A stretch of DNA of 11,039 nt from Candidatus Bathyarchaeota archaeon (GTDB lineage: Archaea > Thermoproteota > Bathyarchaeia > Bathyarchaeales > Bathyarchaeaceae), in the NCBI GenBank assembly GCA_020348365.1, contig CP070749.1:528008-539046 (forward strand), read 5' to 3'. The position numbers were made by a program, and so were the translations under genes. Below are positions 1 through 6,348 of the stretch, piece after piece (the first letter of the stretch is position 1; each line of letters begins with the position of its first letter). The notes under the pieces were generated by a model. That model ran no database searches, was not told where the DNA came from, and saw only the letters and a program-made list of their open reading frames with translations.

Positions 1-178
1 GGATCCCAGTCAAATTGCTGATTTCTCTGACGGTTAAGGCTTCATCAGTTCTGTGTAATAGTCGGAAGATTTTCTCCGTGTATCCTTTGTATGTCTGGGT
101 TTCTTGCAGATAGAATTCGTCGTTGACGCATCTCCTCTCTCCGTCTTTAGTTAAAGTATACTTATACTTTAACACCAT
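1..178 (-). CDS. Partial HTH-type transcriptional regulator (N-terminus only)
   Basis: An open frame starts at ATG 178 and runs leftwards out of the window, giving 59 codons with no stop. The peptide begins MVLKYKYTLTKDGERR. It continues through YKGYTEKIFRLLHR and then DEALTVREISNLTGI. The last part has the shape of the first helices of a winged-helix DNA-binding domain: a helix ending in LL, a short turn, then 'TVREISNLTG' as the helix entering a helix-turn-helix. ATG 178 is the first possible start after an in-frame TAA. A GAGGGTG stretch about a dozen bases upstream can serve as ribosome-binding site. It is divergent from the DUF2070 gene across an AT-rich gap. The family cannot be fixed because the rest lies outside the window. 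Regulator is inference from the short N-terminus, and a small non-regulatory winged-helix protein is possible. Confidence 0.5.
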   Translation of the reverse strand, partial: MVLKYKYTLTKDGERRCVNDEFYLQETQTYKGYTEKIFRLLHRTDEALTVREISNLTGI

Positions 179-241
179 TGTTGAAGCAACACCCTCAGAT
201 AGCCTTGCGCTTTCCCCTTACACATAAACATAGCGGTTGAA

Positions 242-251
242 TTTATTTAAA
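242..251. promoter_or_regulatory. AT-rich TATA-like element in divergent gap
   Basis: The 151-bp gap between the partial regulator and the DUF2070 gene holds one clear AT-rich box, TTTATTTAAA, which reads TTTAAATAAA on the other strand. It could be an archaeal TATA box in either direction. A rightward transcript would start near 275, giving a leader of about 55 bases to ATG 330. A leftward transcript would start near 218, giving about 40 bases to ATG 178. No start site can be proven from sequence alone. Confidence 0.35.
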
Positions 252-329
252 GGTTATGAAAGATAATGCTAGTGAAATAATCTTGATGCAATTCGGCATT
301 TTCAAGATTGGCTTTAACACATCAAAGGA

Positions 330-2174
330 ATGAGAGCTTGTTCGGGGATGGATTCAACAAATTCATTGAGCGCGTATATGGGCAGAATGGTGAAGCGTTA
401 CTCTTCGTTATTCACGCTTCCATCTGAAAAAGAAATCATTCTCTATCTCTGCGTGTTATGTGTTGTTTGGGGGGTACTAGCGATTCTGCCTTTTCAGCTT
501 TCTCTTGGCGGTTTTGCTTTAGGTTTGATTCTCGGAATATCCCTTTTTCTAATAAATCTCTCCTCCAACTTCGTGATCAGTCGCCTTCTCTTGGCGGGTG
601 ACCCGATTTTTGATTACCGACGTTGCTCCGCTCTGTCTTTCTTCTCCAGTTTAACATGGCTTGGGATCACTATTCTCGGCAGCATCCTTAGCCTTCTTCT
701 TGAAAACCCCATTGTTTGGATAAAATTGTTCCTGCTAGGTTCTTGCGCAGTTCTCATGCTTCGGTGGACGGTTTTATCTACGACATCCTTTGCAAATAGC
801 GGAAGAGTTTCTCTCTCCGCTGTCTTGCCGCCTGCCCTCTCCGTGGTCTTCATGCTTCTAATGGCTTCAGCCATAGGATTTCGTGTAACCCCCTTTCTCT
901 TTCTTTTTATGCCCCTTTCCATTATCGTGATTGGATTGGCAATTCATCTTTTCACATTTCTTATAGATCGTACTGGCAAGAAAATGATTGGTATACCATC
1001 CTTATCCCTCTTCAAAGCATTTGTGGCAAGTTGGACTGAGGATTTGAACATGCCACTTGAAAAGTTCTTTGAGAGGCTCGGTGACAAAAGAGATGTGGAA
1101 CTATCACTTCTGGCATTCAGGGGAGACAAAGCTATGAAAGCGATGATAGTGGTTCCAGCGTTTCATCCTGGGCCCTTCAGAAATGTTGGAAGCAGCCTCT
1201 TCCCATCCATGGTTCAGGAAGCTCTTGAAAAGAAACTGCGGTGTGCAGTCTCTGTTCCTCATGGTTTGTTTGGACACGATCTCGATTTATCTTCTCAAGC
1301 TCAGAGTCTGAAGGTTATAGCTAGCGTTCTTGATTATGTAGAGTTTCCCTCTTTTGAGACTAGGGCCACTCCTTTTGTTCGAGTCGAGAGAAATGAGGCG
1401 AGTGCGAGCTGTCAAATATTCGGAGATTACGCCTTCGTCACGTTAACTCTCGCGCCTGAAATGATGGAAGACCTGCCTGAGGGGCTGAACTCAGCTATCG
1501 TCAGGGAGGCAAAGAAACGAGGGTTGTCTCCAGCAATTATTATCGACGCCCATAACAGCATTGATGGACAATTTAACCTTGAGAAGGCGGTTGATCCTCT
1601 GAGGATGGCGGCGGTGGCAAGTCTAGAGGCAGCATTAAGCTGTCAGCGTTGTCCTTTTTTGGTGGGGGCTTCAAGGGTTGTTCCTGAAGAATTTGGGGTT
1701 GAGGAGGGTATGGGACCTGGAGGGATAAGCGTTGTCGTTTTAGAGGTGGACACCCAGAAAACGGCCTATGTGACTATCGACGGAAATAACATGATATCTG
1801 GATTGCGAGAGAAGATTCTTTCGACGCTTAGGGAGCTAGGCATTGATGAGGGAGAAATTCTTACGACGGATACTCATGCAGTAAATGGTGTTGTGCTGAC
1901 GCCACGGGGGTATCATCCCATAGGCGAAGCTATGGATCAATCAAAGCTCATTAAATATGCTATAGAGGCCGTGACAAAAGCGCTAAATAGTCTGGAACCT
2001 GCAAAGGTTTCATGGTACACAAAAACCATCCCAGAAATTAGAGTCATTGGAGAAAAGCAGATAGAGGCATTATGTGCTCTCACAGAGAAGGCGGCGGAGC
2101 AGGCTAAAAGACTGGCTTTGACTCTGTTTCCGGTGACAGGGATCCTTCTCACTATTCTATTAGCATTTGTTTAG
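330..2174 (+). CDS. DUF2070 family archaeal membrane protein
   Basis: A 614-residue protein of a family I recognise as DUF2070, found in archaea and of unknown function. Six hydrophobic helices lie at roughly residues 34-56, 60-80, 100-124, 128-150, 162-184 and 187-212. A soluble domain of about 380 residues follows, and a last hydrophobic helix (about 595-613) closes the chain, so the soluble part is tethered at both ends. The soluble domain carries several His/Asp motifs: FHPGPF with H279, HGLFGHD with H311 and H316, DAHNS with D406 and H408, DTHAVN with D514 and H516, and YHP with H529. Such motifs suggest metal binding, perhaps a hydrolase; this is inference. The start is uncertain: ATG 330 lacks a spaced ribosome-binding site, and ATGs at 348, 378 and 387 are alternatives that would keep all helices. 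It faces the beta subunit of operon 1 tail to tail, with 62 bp between them. Confidence 0.85.
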   Translation: MRACSGMDSTNSLSAYMGRMVKRYSSLFTLPSEKEIILYLCVLCVVWGVLAILPFQLSLGGFALGLILGISLFLINLSSNFVISRLLLAGDPIFDYRRCSALSFFSSLTWLGITILGSILSLLLENPIVWIKLFLLGSCAVLMLRWTVLSTTSFANSGRVSLSAVLPPALSVVFMLLMASAIGFRVTPFLFLFMPLSIIVIGLAIHLFTFLIDRTGKKMIGIPSLSLFKAFVASWTEDLNMPLEKFFERLGDKRDVELSLLAFRGDKAMKAMIVVPAFHPGPFRNVGSSLFPSMVQEALEKKLRCAVSVPHGLFGHDLDLSSQAQSLKVIASVLDYVEFPSFETRATPFVRVERNEASASCQIFGDYAFVTLTLAPEMMEDLPEGLNSAIVREAKKRGLSPAIIIDAHNSIDGQFNLEKAVDPLRMAAVASLEAALSCQRCPFLVGASRVVPEEFGVEEGMGPGGISVVVLEVDTQKTAYVTIDGNNMISGLREKILSTLRELGIDEGEILTTDTHAVNGVVLTPRGYHPIGEAMDQSKLIKYAIEAVTKALNSLEPAKVSWYTKTIPEIRVIGEKQIEALCALTEKAAEQAKRLALTLFPVTGILLTILLAFV

Positions 2175-2222
2175 TCTTGGTTTCCCAATCGATGAATCTT
2201 TCTAGGTGTAGCTTGTTCTCGC

Positions 2223-2228
2223 AAAAAA
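2223..2228 (-). terminator. Oligo-T terminator after operon 1
   Basis: On the minus strand the operon 1 beta gene ends in TGA (2239-2237), followed after eight bases by CTC and a run of six T (2228-2223). Archaeal RNA polymerase terminates at such T runs without needing a hairpin. The run sits in the 62-bp gap facing the end of the DUF2070 gene. No equally good T run is seen for the DUF2070 gene on the plus strand. Confidence 0.45.
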
Positions 2229-2236
2229 GAGCTGGG

Positions 2237-3136
2237 TCATGCTGCTTTCTCGAGTAGTAGCTTCCAACGCTTGTTGATAATGTCTTGAATCTCGTCGATG
2301 ACCTGTTCAAACTTGGGTTTGAAGAGATGTCTGAAGCGGCCCTGAGTCTTCAGATAGTCTTTGACTGGTTTCTGGCGCTCAGGCTTCAGGGCGATGACCT
2401 TGCTGGGAGGTGACAGTGTGCATTTACCTTCGATAGACTCCCATAGGGGAAAAACACAGGTCTCAACTGCTAGCTTTGCAATCTCGATTGTTTTGCTCGT
2501 GTCATAACGCCAGCCGCGTGGACATGGTGCGAGGGCGTGTAGGAAGGCTGGGCCGTTGACCTCTAAGCCTCTGCGGGTCTTCGTGATTAGGTCTCGCCAG
2601 TAGGCTGGTGAGGCCGTGGCTACGTAGGGGATTCCATGCGCTAGTATTATGTCGGCGATGGGCTTTTTGTACTCGGGCTTGCCTGGTATCACGCGGCCTG
2701 CGGGAGAAGTTGTGGTCCAGGCTCCGTGGGGGGTGCCCCCGCTTCGCTGGATGCCAGTGTTCATGTACGCTTCATTATCATACAGGACATAGAGGAAGTC
2801 GTGACCTCGCTCAGCGGCGCCGGACAAGGCTTGTATGCCGATGTCGTAGGTTCCGCCATCTCCAGCGAAGGCTATTACATCAATATGGTTCTGTTTGATT
2901 CGGCCTTTCCTTCTCATGACTCTTAGAGCCGCCTCGATTCCAGATGCGTTGGCGGCTACATTCTCGAATGCTGTATGAATCCATGGGATTGCCCAGGAGG
3001 TATATGGATAGATGGTCGAGACGACCTCCATACATCCGGTTGCGTTTGTCGCTATTGTTGGTCCTCTCGTGGCTTTCAGTATCTGTCGATACGCAATTGC
3101 GGGTCCACATCCTGCGCAGGCTCGATGCCCAGGCAT
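2237..3136 (-). CDS. porB: Pyruvate:ferredoxin oxidoreductase beta subunit (operon 1)
   Basis: This is the TPP-binding subunit of the four-part 2-oxoacid:ferredoxin oxidoreductase. From ATG 3136 it has 299 residues. The CAGCG motif (C7, C10), C35 in NATGC and C205 in APCPRGW are the four cysteines expected to hold the cluster next to TPP. AGDGGTYDIG (91-100) and NEAYMNTG (121-128) form the Mg-TPP site. The start is odd. The frame stays open 20 codons upstream of ATG 3136, and the extra peptide resembles the paralogue's N-terminus, but it holds no ATG, GTG or TTG. A strong GGGAGTG (3204-3198) sits 7 bases before an in-frame ACG (3190-3188), which would give 317 residues. ATG 3136 has no ribosome-binding site. 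True start unresolved. The gene follows alpha directly and is last in the operon. Confidence 0.93.
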   Translation of the reverse strand: MPGHRACAGCGPAIAYRQILKATRGPTIATNATGCMEVVSTIYPYTSWAIPWIHTAFENVAANASGIEAALRVMRRKGRIKQNHIDVIAFAGDGGTYDIGIQALSGAAERGHDFLYVLYDNEAYMNTGIQRSGGTPHGAWTTTSPAGRVIPGKPEYKKPIADIILAHGIPYVATASPAYWRDLITKTRRGLEVNGPAFLHALAPCPRGWRYDTSKTIEIAKLAVETCVFPLWESIEGKCTLSPPSKVIALKPERQKPVKDYLKTQGRFRHLFKPKFEQVIDEIQDIINKRWKLLLEKAA

Positions 3137-3197
3137 TAATAGTTCAGGTTTTTCTGCTATGTCTTTGGTGGTGAATTTCCACTCTGACGTTCTTCTT

Positions 3198-3204
3198 CAC
3201 TCCC
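3198..3204 (-). promoter_or_regulatory. Shine-Dalgarno of operon 1 beta gene, pointing to an ACG
   Basis: On the minus strand GGGAGTG overlaps the last base of the alpha stop codon (TAG, 3206-3204). Seven bases further comes ACG at 3190-3188, in the beta frame. The spacing is ideal for a start codon, but neither ATG, GTG nor TTG occurs in that frame before ATG 3136, 62 bases from the site. Either initiation uses ACG, or the genomic or read base is altered. Confidence 0.6.
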
Positions 3205-4433
3205 TACTCTCTTACTCCTATGAATTGGACTGGATTTTTGACTCGTTTTGTGTCGAGTATTTCTTCTAGGTCTTTATAGATTTGGTGTATGAGGTGTGGT
3301 GGCATGTCTCTTCCTCCCAGACCATATATGTAATCGACAACTTGCGGACGCGTTTCGGAATCGTAGAGGATGTGACGTATCTCGTGGAATATGGGTCCTC
3401 CGTATGCTCCGAAGCTGTGGCTTCGATCCATGACCGCTACGGCTTCCACGCTCTTCAGCGCCTTTATTATGTCCTGCTTTGGAGAAGGGCGATAAGTACG
3501 CAAACGAAGTAGCCCAGCCTTTACGCCGTCTGCTCGGAGTTTGTCTACAATGGTCTTCGTTGTTCCCGCAGTTGATCCCACGCATATTGTTGCTATCTCG
3601 GCATCTTCCATACGGTAAGGATCGATGAGACCGTTTCCGTATCTGCGTCCACTTATTTCCGCGTATTCGTCGTGTATCCTTTTGACTAGTTTCAGAGCTC
3701 TTCTCATAGCTTCTTCTTGCTGTCTTTTATGTTCAAAGTAGTAGTCGTAGAGGGCAAGAGGACCCATTGTTAGGGGGTTTTCTGGATCTAGCTTGAACGG
3801 TACTACCGCCTCTTTATGGCTTCTTACCAAAGCGATTTCCCGTGTCCCAACGAATTTGCGAACAGCTTTATCGGTTAGCACCTTCACGTTCTCCAGTGTA
3901 TGGCTGAGGACAAAAGCATCCAGCATTATCATGGTAGGCAAGAGTATGTCTGGGTGTTCGGCTATTCTGAAGCCTTGTAGGAGTGAGTCGTACGCCTCCT
4001 GCGAGTTTTCGGCGTAGATCTGTATCCATCCTGCGTCCCGTTCCACCATGCTGTCCGCGTGGTCGCAGTGTATGTTAATGGGCGCTGAGAGTGCTCGGTT
4101 GGTTACAGCCATAACGACTGGTGCTCGGCAACCTGATGTTACGTACAAGATTTCGTGCATCAGCGCCAGTCCAGCTGAGGCTGAAGCGGTGAATGTTCTG
4201 GCTCCTGTGGCGGCTGCTGCAAGGCATGCGGTTAGGGCGCTGTGTTCAGATTCTACGCAAACAAATTCAGTGTCTACTTCTCCGTTGTGTACATATTCGC
4301 TGAATCTTTCAACGATTATGGTTTGTGGAGTTATTGGATATGCCGCCACCACATCAACATCTACTTGTTTGACTGCGTATGCCACTGCTTCATCTCCACT
4401 CAGGGCGAGCATTCTCTGCTTGGTCGTAGCCAT
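3204..4433 (-). CDS. porA: Pyruvate:ferredoxin oxidoreductase alpha subunit (operon 1)
   Basis: A 409-residue alpha subunit, the usual length for PorA. It supplies the 2-oxoacid-binding part of the active site. AYPITPQ (31-37) is the family's substrate/TPP motif, and VESEHSA (60-66) carries the glutamates that help activate TPP. Further hallmarks are SAGLALMHEILY, NRALSAPINIHCDHADSM, RDAGWIQIYAENSQEAYD and IYGLGGRD near the C-terminus. The ALSAPINIHCDH segment, as I know the family, is typical of pyruvate enzymes rather than VOR, which supports but does not prove pyruvate as substrate. ATG 4433 is chosen because AAGGAGGGA (4449-4441) lies 7 bases upstream; that site shares one base with the delta stop codon. 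Fifteen bases separate delta and alpha, and beta follows at once, so all four genes should be one transcript. Confidence 0.93.
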   Translation of the reverse strand: MATTKQRMLALSGDEAVAYAVKQVDVDVVAAYPITPQTIIVERFSEYVHNGEVDTEFVCVESEHSALTACLAAAATGARTFTASASAGLALMHEILYVTSGCRAPVVMAVTNRALSAPINIHCDHADSMVERDAGWIQIYAENSQEAYDSLLQGFRIAEHPDILLPTMIMLDAFVLSHTLENVKVLTDKAVRKFVGTREIALVRSHKEAVVPFKLDPENPLTMGPLALYDYYFEHKRQQEEAMRRALKLVKRIHDEYAEISGRRYGNGLIDPYRMEDAEIATICVGSTAGTTKTIVDKLRADGVKAGLLRLRTYRPSPKQDIIKALKSVEAVAVMDRSHSFGAYGGPIFHEIRHILYDSETRPQVVDYIYGLGGRDMPPHLIHQIYKDLEEILDTKRVKNPVQFIGVRE

Positions 4434-4440
4434 TCATTTA

Positions 4441-4449
4441 TCCCTCCTT
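4441..4449 (-). promoter_or_regulatory. Strong Shine-Dalgarno for operon 1 alpha gene
   Basis: AAGGAGGGA on the minus strand, seven bases before ATG 4433. Its first base is the last base of the delta stop codon (TGA, 4451-4449), so ribosomes finishing delta release on the alpha ribosome-binding site. It decides for ATG 4433 over a nearby out-of-frame ATG at 4437. Confidence 0.65.
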
Positions 4450-4727
4450 CATTCCCGCACCATCTCTATAGCTTCTACTGGACATTCTTCGGCGCAAATC
4501 CCACATCCTTTGCAGTGGTCATAATCAAATTCGATTTCTTCAGCGTCTTGTTTCAGTTGTATTGATGCGTCTGGGCAGTAGAGGTGACATAACAAGCATA
4601 GTGTACACTTTTCTGAGTTCACTACTGGTTTGAATGTTCTCCAGTCTCCTGTGAGATATTTTGTGCTTGGCACCCAGCATACTCCCGCTATTGGAATCTC
4701 TTTCCAGCCCTTCTTTTGGCTGGTCAT
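4449..4727 (-). CDS. porD: Pyruvate:ferredoxin oxidoreductase delta subunit, 2x[4Fe-4S] (operon 1)
   Basis: A 92-residue ferredoxin-like subunit that carries electrons from the TPP-proximal cluster towards external ferredoxin. Two complete [4Fe-4S] motifs are present: CTLCLLCHLYCP (C41, C44, C47, C51) and CKGCGICAEECP (C72, C75, C78, C82). The first 38 residues contain GDWRTFKPV, the typical lead-in of PorD before the clusters. Length and cysteine spacing are normal for the family. The start ATG 4727 overlaps the gamma stop codon (ATGA), and a GGAGG lies 10 bases upstream inside gamma, so translation is probably coupled. The call rests on motifs plus position between gamma and alpha. Confidence 0.93.
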   Translation of the reverse strand: MTSQKKGWKEIPIAGVCWVPSTKYLTGDWRTFKPVVNSEKCTLCLLCHLYCPDASIQLKQDAEEIEFDYDHCKGCGICAEECPVEAIEMVRE

Positions 4728-5281
4728 CCTGATTTAGCCTCCTTGTATGCTACTTTCATAACTCCGATGTTTTTCTCCGCGATTCTGGCTGGGAATCTCT
4801 CCTTCACGACTCTCTCTAGGCTTTTCAGATCGACAATTCCGGCAGCGCGGGCGACGGCCCCCAACATAGCTGTATTGGTTATCGGTCTCCCCAATATTCT
4901 TACTGCAATATCTGTGGCGGGGACCGTCCAAACCACTCGCCCAGTAAGGCCTAGTTTATGTCGAATCTTGGCTGGGGGTTCTTGGGTGTTTATGATAAGG
5001 AGTCCATCTCGGGCTAGTCCATCAGCTACAGGAGTGGTGTTTAATAGGGTTGGGTCCAAAACGACCGCCACCTGTGGGTTGTATATGGAACAGTGCATTC
5101 TTATCGGTTTGTTGTTTATCCTTGTGAAGGCACGTAAAGGTGCTCCCATCCGTTCTGGTCCGAATTCGGGAAAGGATTGAATGTATTTTCCCTCATATAT
5201 GGCCGCCTTTGCAAGCAGTTCACTAGCGGTCCATGCCCCCTGTCCACCCCTGCCATGCCATCTGACCTCTTGAAGAGTCAC
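4724..5281 (-). CDS. porG: Pyruvate:ferredoxin oxidoreductase gamma subunit (operon 1)
   Basis: First gene of operon 1. From GTG 5281 it encodes 185 residues, the usual gamma length. The hallmark HGRGGQGAWTASELLA comes about nine residues from the start, followed by FGPERMGAP, a central VVLDPTLL strand and RPITNTAMLGA. The gamma domain is known to interact with CoA in this family. The frame stays open upstream to a GTG at 5401, which would give 225 residues, but the added 40 residues have no counterpart in the paralogue at 5506. I choose GTG 5281 because of the family length, a GAGGA about 10 bases upstream (5296-5292) and a TATA-like box near 5328, which would place the transcript start just before it. 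Gamma overlaps delta by 4 bases. The longer form cannot be excluded. Confidence 0.9.
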   Translation of the reverse strand: MTLQEVRWHGRGGQGAWTASELLAKAAIYEGKYIQSFPEFGPERMGAPLRAFTRINNKPIRMHCSIYNPQVAVVLDPTLLNTTPVADGLARDGLLIINTQEPPAKIRHKLGLTGRVVWTVPATDIAVRILGRPITNTAMLGAVARAAGIVDLKSLERVVKERFPARIAEKNIGVMKVAYKEAKSG

Positions 5282-5323
5282 TATCCCGGCTTCCTCTGTT
5301 CTTTCATACCCTTTAAGGGGCGT

Positions 5324-5333
5324 CAAATAAAGC
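5324..5333 (-). promoter_or_regulatory. Possible TATA box for operon 1
   Basis: On the minus strand GCTTTATTTG lies about 45 bases upstream of GTG 5281. With usual archaeal spacing of about 25 bases, transcription would begin near 5302, leaving a short leader that includes the GAGGA site. It lies inside the longer gamma reading frame, so if it is real, the 5281 start is favoured. Confidence 0.35.
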
Positions 5334-5454
5334 TTCGCTCGGACAGGGACTTTCTGTGAACACTCTATCGCTAACCTTACGGCAAGATTTCGAGTTTGCA
5401 CTTCACTGACGAATCTCTATCTGTTACTATGTCTAGTTACGCTAAAGCCAAACA

Positions 5455-5464
5455 CTAATATTAT
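5455..5464 (+). promoter_or_regulatory. Possible TATA box for operon 2
   Basis: CTAATATTAT lies about 45 bases upstream of ATG 5506. Normal archaeal spacing would put the transcript start near 5485, just ahead of the GGAGG at 5493-5497. It is the most AT-rich point in the 224-bp gap between the two divergent operons. Recognised by composition and distance only. Confidence 0.35.
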
Positions 5465-5492
5465 GTGGGATGCACTTTTTGTTCTCTATTCA

Positions 5493-5497
5493 GGAGG
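5493..5497 (+). promoter_or_regulatory. Shine-Dalgarno fixing the start of operon 2 gamma
   Basis: GGAGG eight bases before ATG 5506. It decides against the in-frame upstream ATG at 5470, which has no such site and would add a hydrophobic dozen residues not seen in the family. Confidence 0.7.
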
Positions 5498-5505
5498 AAG
5501 AACTC

Positions 5506-6060
5506 ATGAAAGAGATTAGGATTCATGGTCGAGGAGGGCAGGGCGGCGTTACTGCAGCAGAGTTGTTGGCTCGGGCTGCGTTTGCGGAGGGAAAGTGGGC
5601 CCAATCCTTTGCGTTTTTTGGTGCAGAGCGGAGGGGAGCTCCAGTCGAAGCGTTTCTTCGAATCGCAGATAAGCCTAGCCCAATACGGAGTCGAATCTAC
5701 CATCCCGATTACGTTTTGGTCTTCGATCCCAAGCTGCTTGAGATAGTAGACATTACACATGGGCTGAAAGAAGATGGGACGATCATATTGAACACGGCGA
5801 AAAAGCCTGATGAAACTGATATCATGGGACAATGCGTGGCAACGGTGGACGCCACGGGCATCGCCCTTGAACTAGAACTTCTGGTTGCAGGACTCCCAGT
5901 CGTCAACACAGCGATGACAGGAGCCTTCGCCAAAGCAACTGGTGAAGTCAAACTGAAAAGCCTGACGGAAACCATACAGAAGCAGTGGTCTGGACCTGCT
6001 GGAGAGAAAAACGCAGAGGCGGCAGTGAGAGCCTACAAAACACTCGCGAAAGGCTGGTGA
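5506..6060 (+). CDS. 2-oxoacid:ferredoxin oxidoreductase gamma subunit (operon 2)
   Basis: A 184-residue gamma subunit that opens the second operon. It starts MKEIRIHGRGGQGGVTAAEL, the standard gamma signature, followed by QSFAFFGAERRGAPVEAF, VLVFDPKLLE and LPVVNTAMTGAFAKATG. Length and layout match the gamma subunit of operon 1, so the two are paralogues, though clearly diverged. Its role is the CoA-handling part of the complex (known for the family). The start is fixed by GGAGG eight bases upstream. The gene runs divergently from its paralogue and is followed after six bases by delta. In Pyrococcus one gamma subunit serves both the pyruvate and the 2-oxoisovalerate enzymes; here each operon has its own. 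I leave the symbol blank because por and vor cannot be told apart from gamma. Confidence 0.92.
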   Translation: MKEIRIHGRGGQGGVTAAELLARAAFAEGKWAQSFAFFGAERRGAPVEAFLRIADKPSPIRSRIYHPDYVLVFDPKLLEIVDITHGLKEDGTIILNTAKKPDETDIMGQCVATVDATGIALELELLVAGLPVVNTAMTGAFAKATGEVKLKSLTETIQKQWSGPAGEKNAEAAVRAYKTLAKGW

Positions 6061-6066
6061 AGGTAT

Positions 6067-6348
6067 ATGAGCAGAAAGCCTAAAAGCCGAAAGGATATGC
6101 CTCTTACAATTCTTTCACGACCAATGACTGGAAGTGCAGGAGAAACCGGTTTCTGGAGAACCTTCTGTCCCGTTATTGATTCATCCAAATGCACCAAATG
6201 CCTGCTTTGCTGGATTTATTGCCCGGAGGGTTGTATTGAGCGAGGAGAGCGAGATGTGCCAAGGGTCAACTACAAATATTGCAAGGGATGTGGAGTCTGT
6301 GCCAACGAGTGCCCTGTCACAGCCATAAAGATGAAGAGGGAAAGTTAA
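6067..6348 (+). CDS. 2-oxoacid:ferredoxin oxidoreductase delta subunit, 2x[4Fe-4S] (operon 2)
   Basis: A 93-residue electron-transfer subunit with two [4Fe-4S] motifs: CTKCLLCWIYCP (C42, C45, C48, C52) and CKGCGVCANECP (C72, C75, C78, C82). The N-terminal stretch is more basic than in the operon 1 copy (MSRKPKSRKD) and leads into GFWRTFCPVID, which has an additional cysteine at C34. The gamma stop is part of GGTGA, which lies six bases before ATG 6067 and can serve as its ribosome-binding site. The delta stop TAA shares its last A with the alpha ATG (TAATG). This tight packing points to coupled translation and fixed stoichiometry. Confidence 0.93.
   Translation: MSRKPKSRKDMPLTILSRPMTGSAGETGFWRTFCPVIDSSKCTKCLLCWIYCPEGCIERGERDVPRVNYKYCKGCGVCANECPVTAIKMKRES

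Noticed and set aside
1..6. The window begins exactly with GGATCC, a BamHI site, which might mark a cloning junction.
   Set aside because: A six-base match at the edge can be chance or just where the record was cut, and the open frame runs through it. It cannot be judged without flanking sequence.
614..922. A 102-codon minus-strand frame within the DUF2070 gene.
   Set aside because: It is very rich in Arg and Lys because it mirrors the hydrophobic helices on the other strand. It shows no recognisable motif.
4048..4524. A 158-codon open frame on the plus strand opposite the alpha gene of operon 1.
   Set aside because: It is antisense to a clear porA and part of porD, has low-complexity Ala/Ser/Thr content typical of a shadow frame, and has no ribosome-binding site.
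5282..5401. N-terminal extension of operon 1 gamma from GTG 5401.
   Set aside because: It has no counterpart in the paralogue, exceeds the usual family length, and contains a TATA-like box. GTG 5281 fits better, though this is not proven.
6279..6347. Upstream start of operon 2 alpha at ATG 6279.
   Set aside because: This part lies wholly inside the delta gene in another frame. ATG 6348 has a ribosome-binding site and gives the normal family N-terminus.
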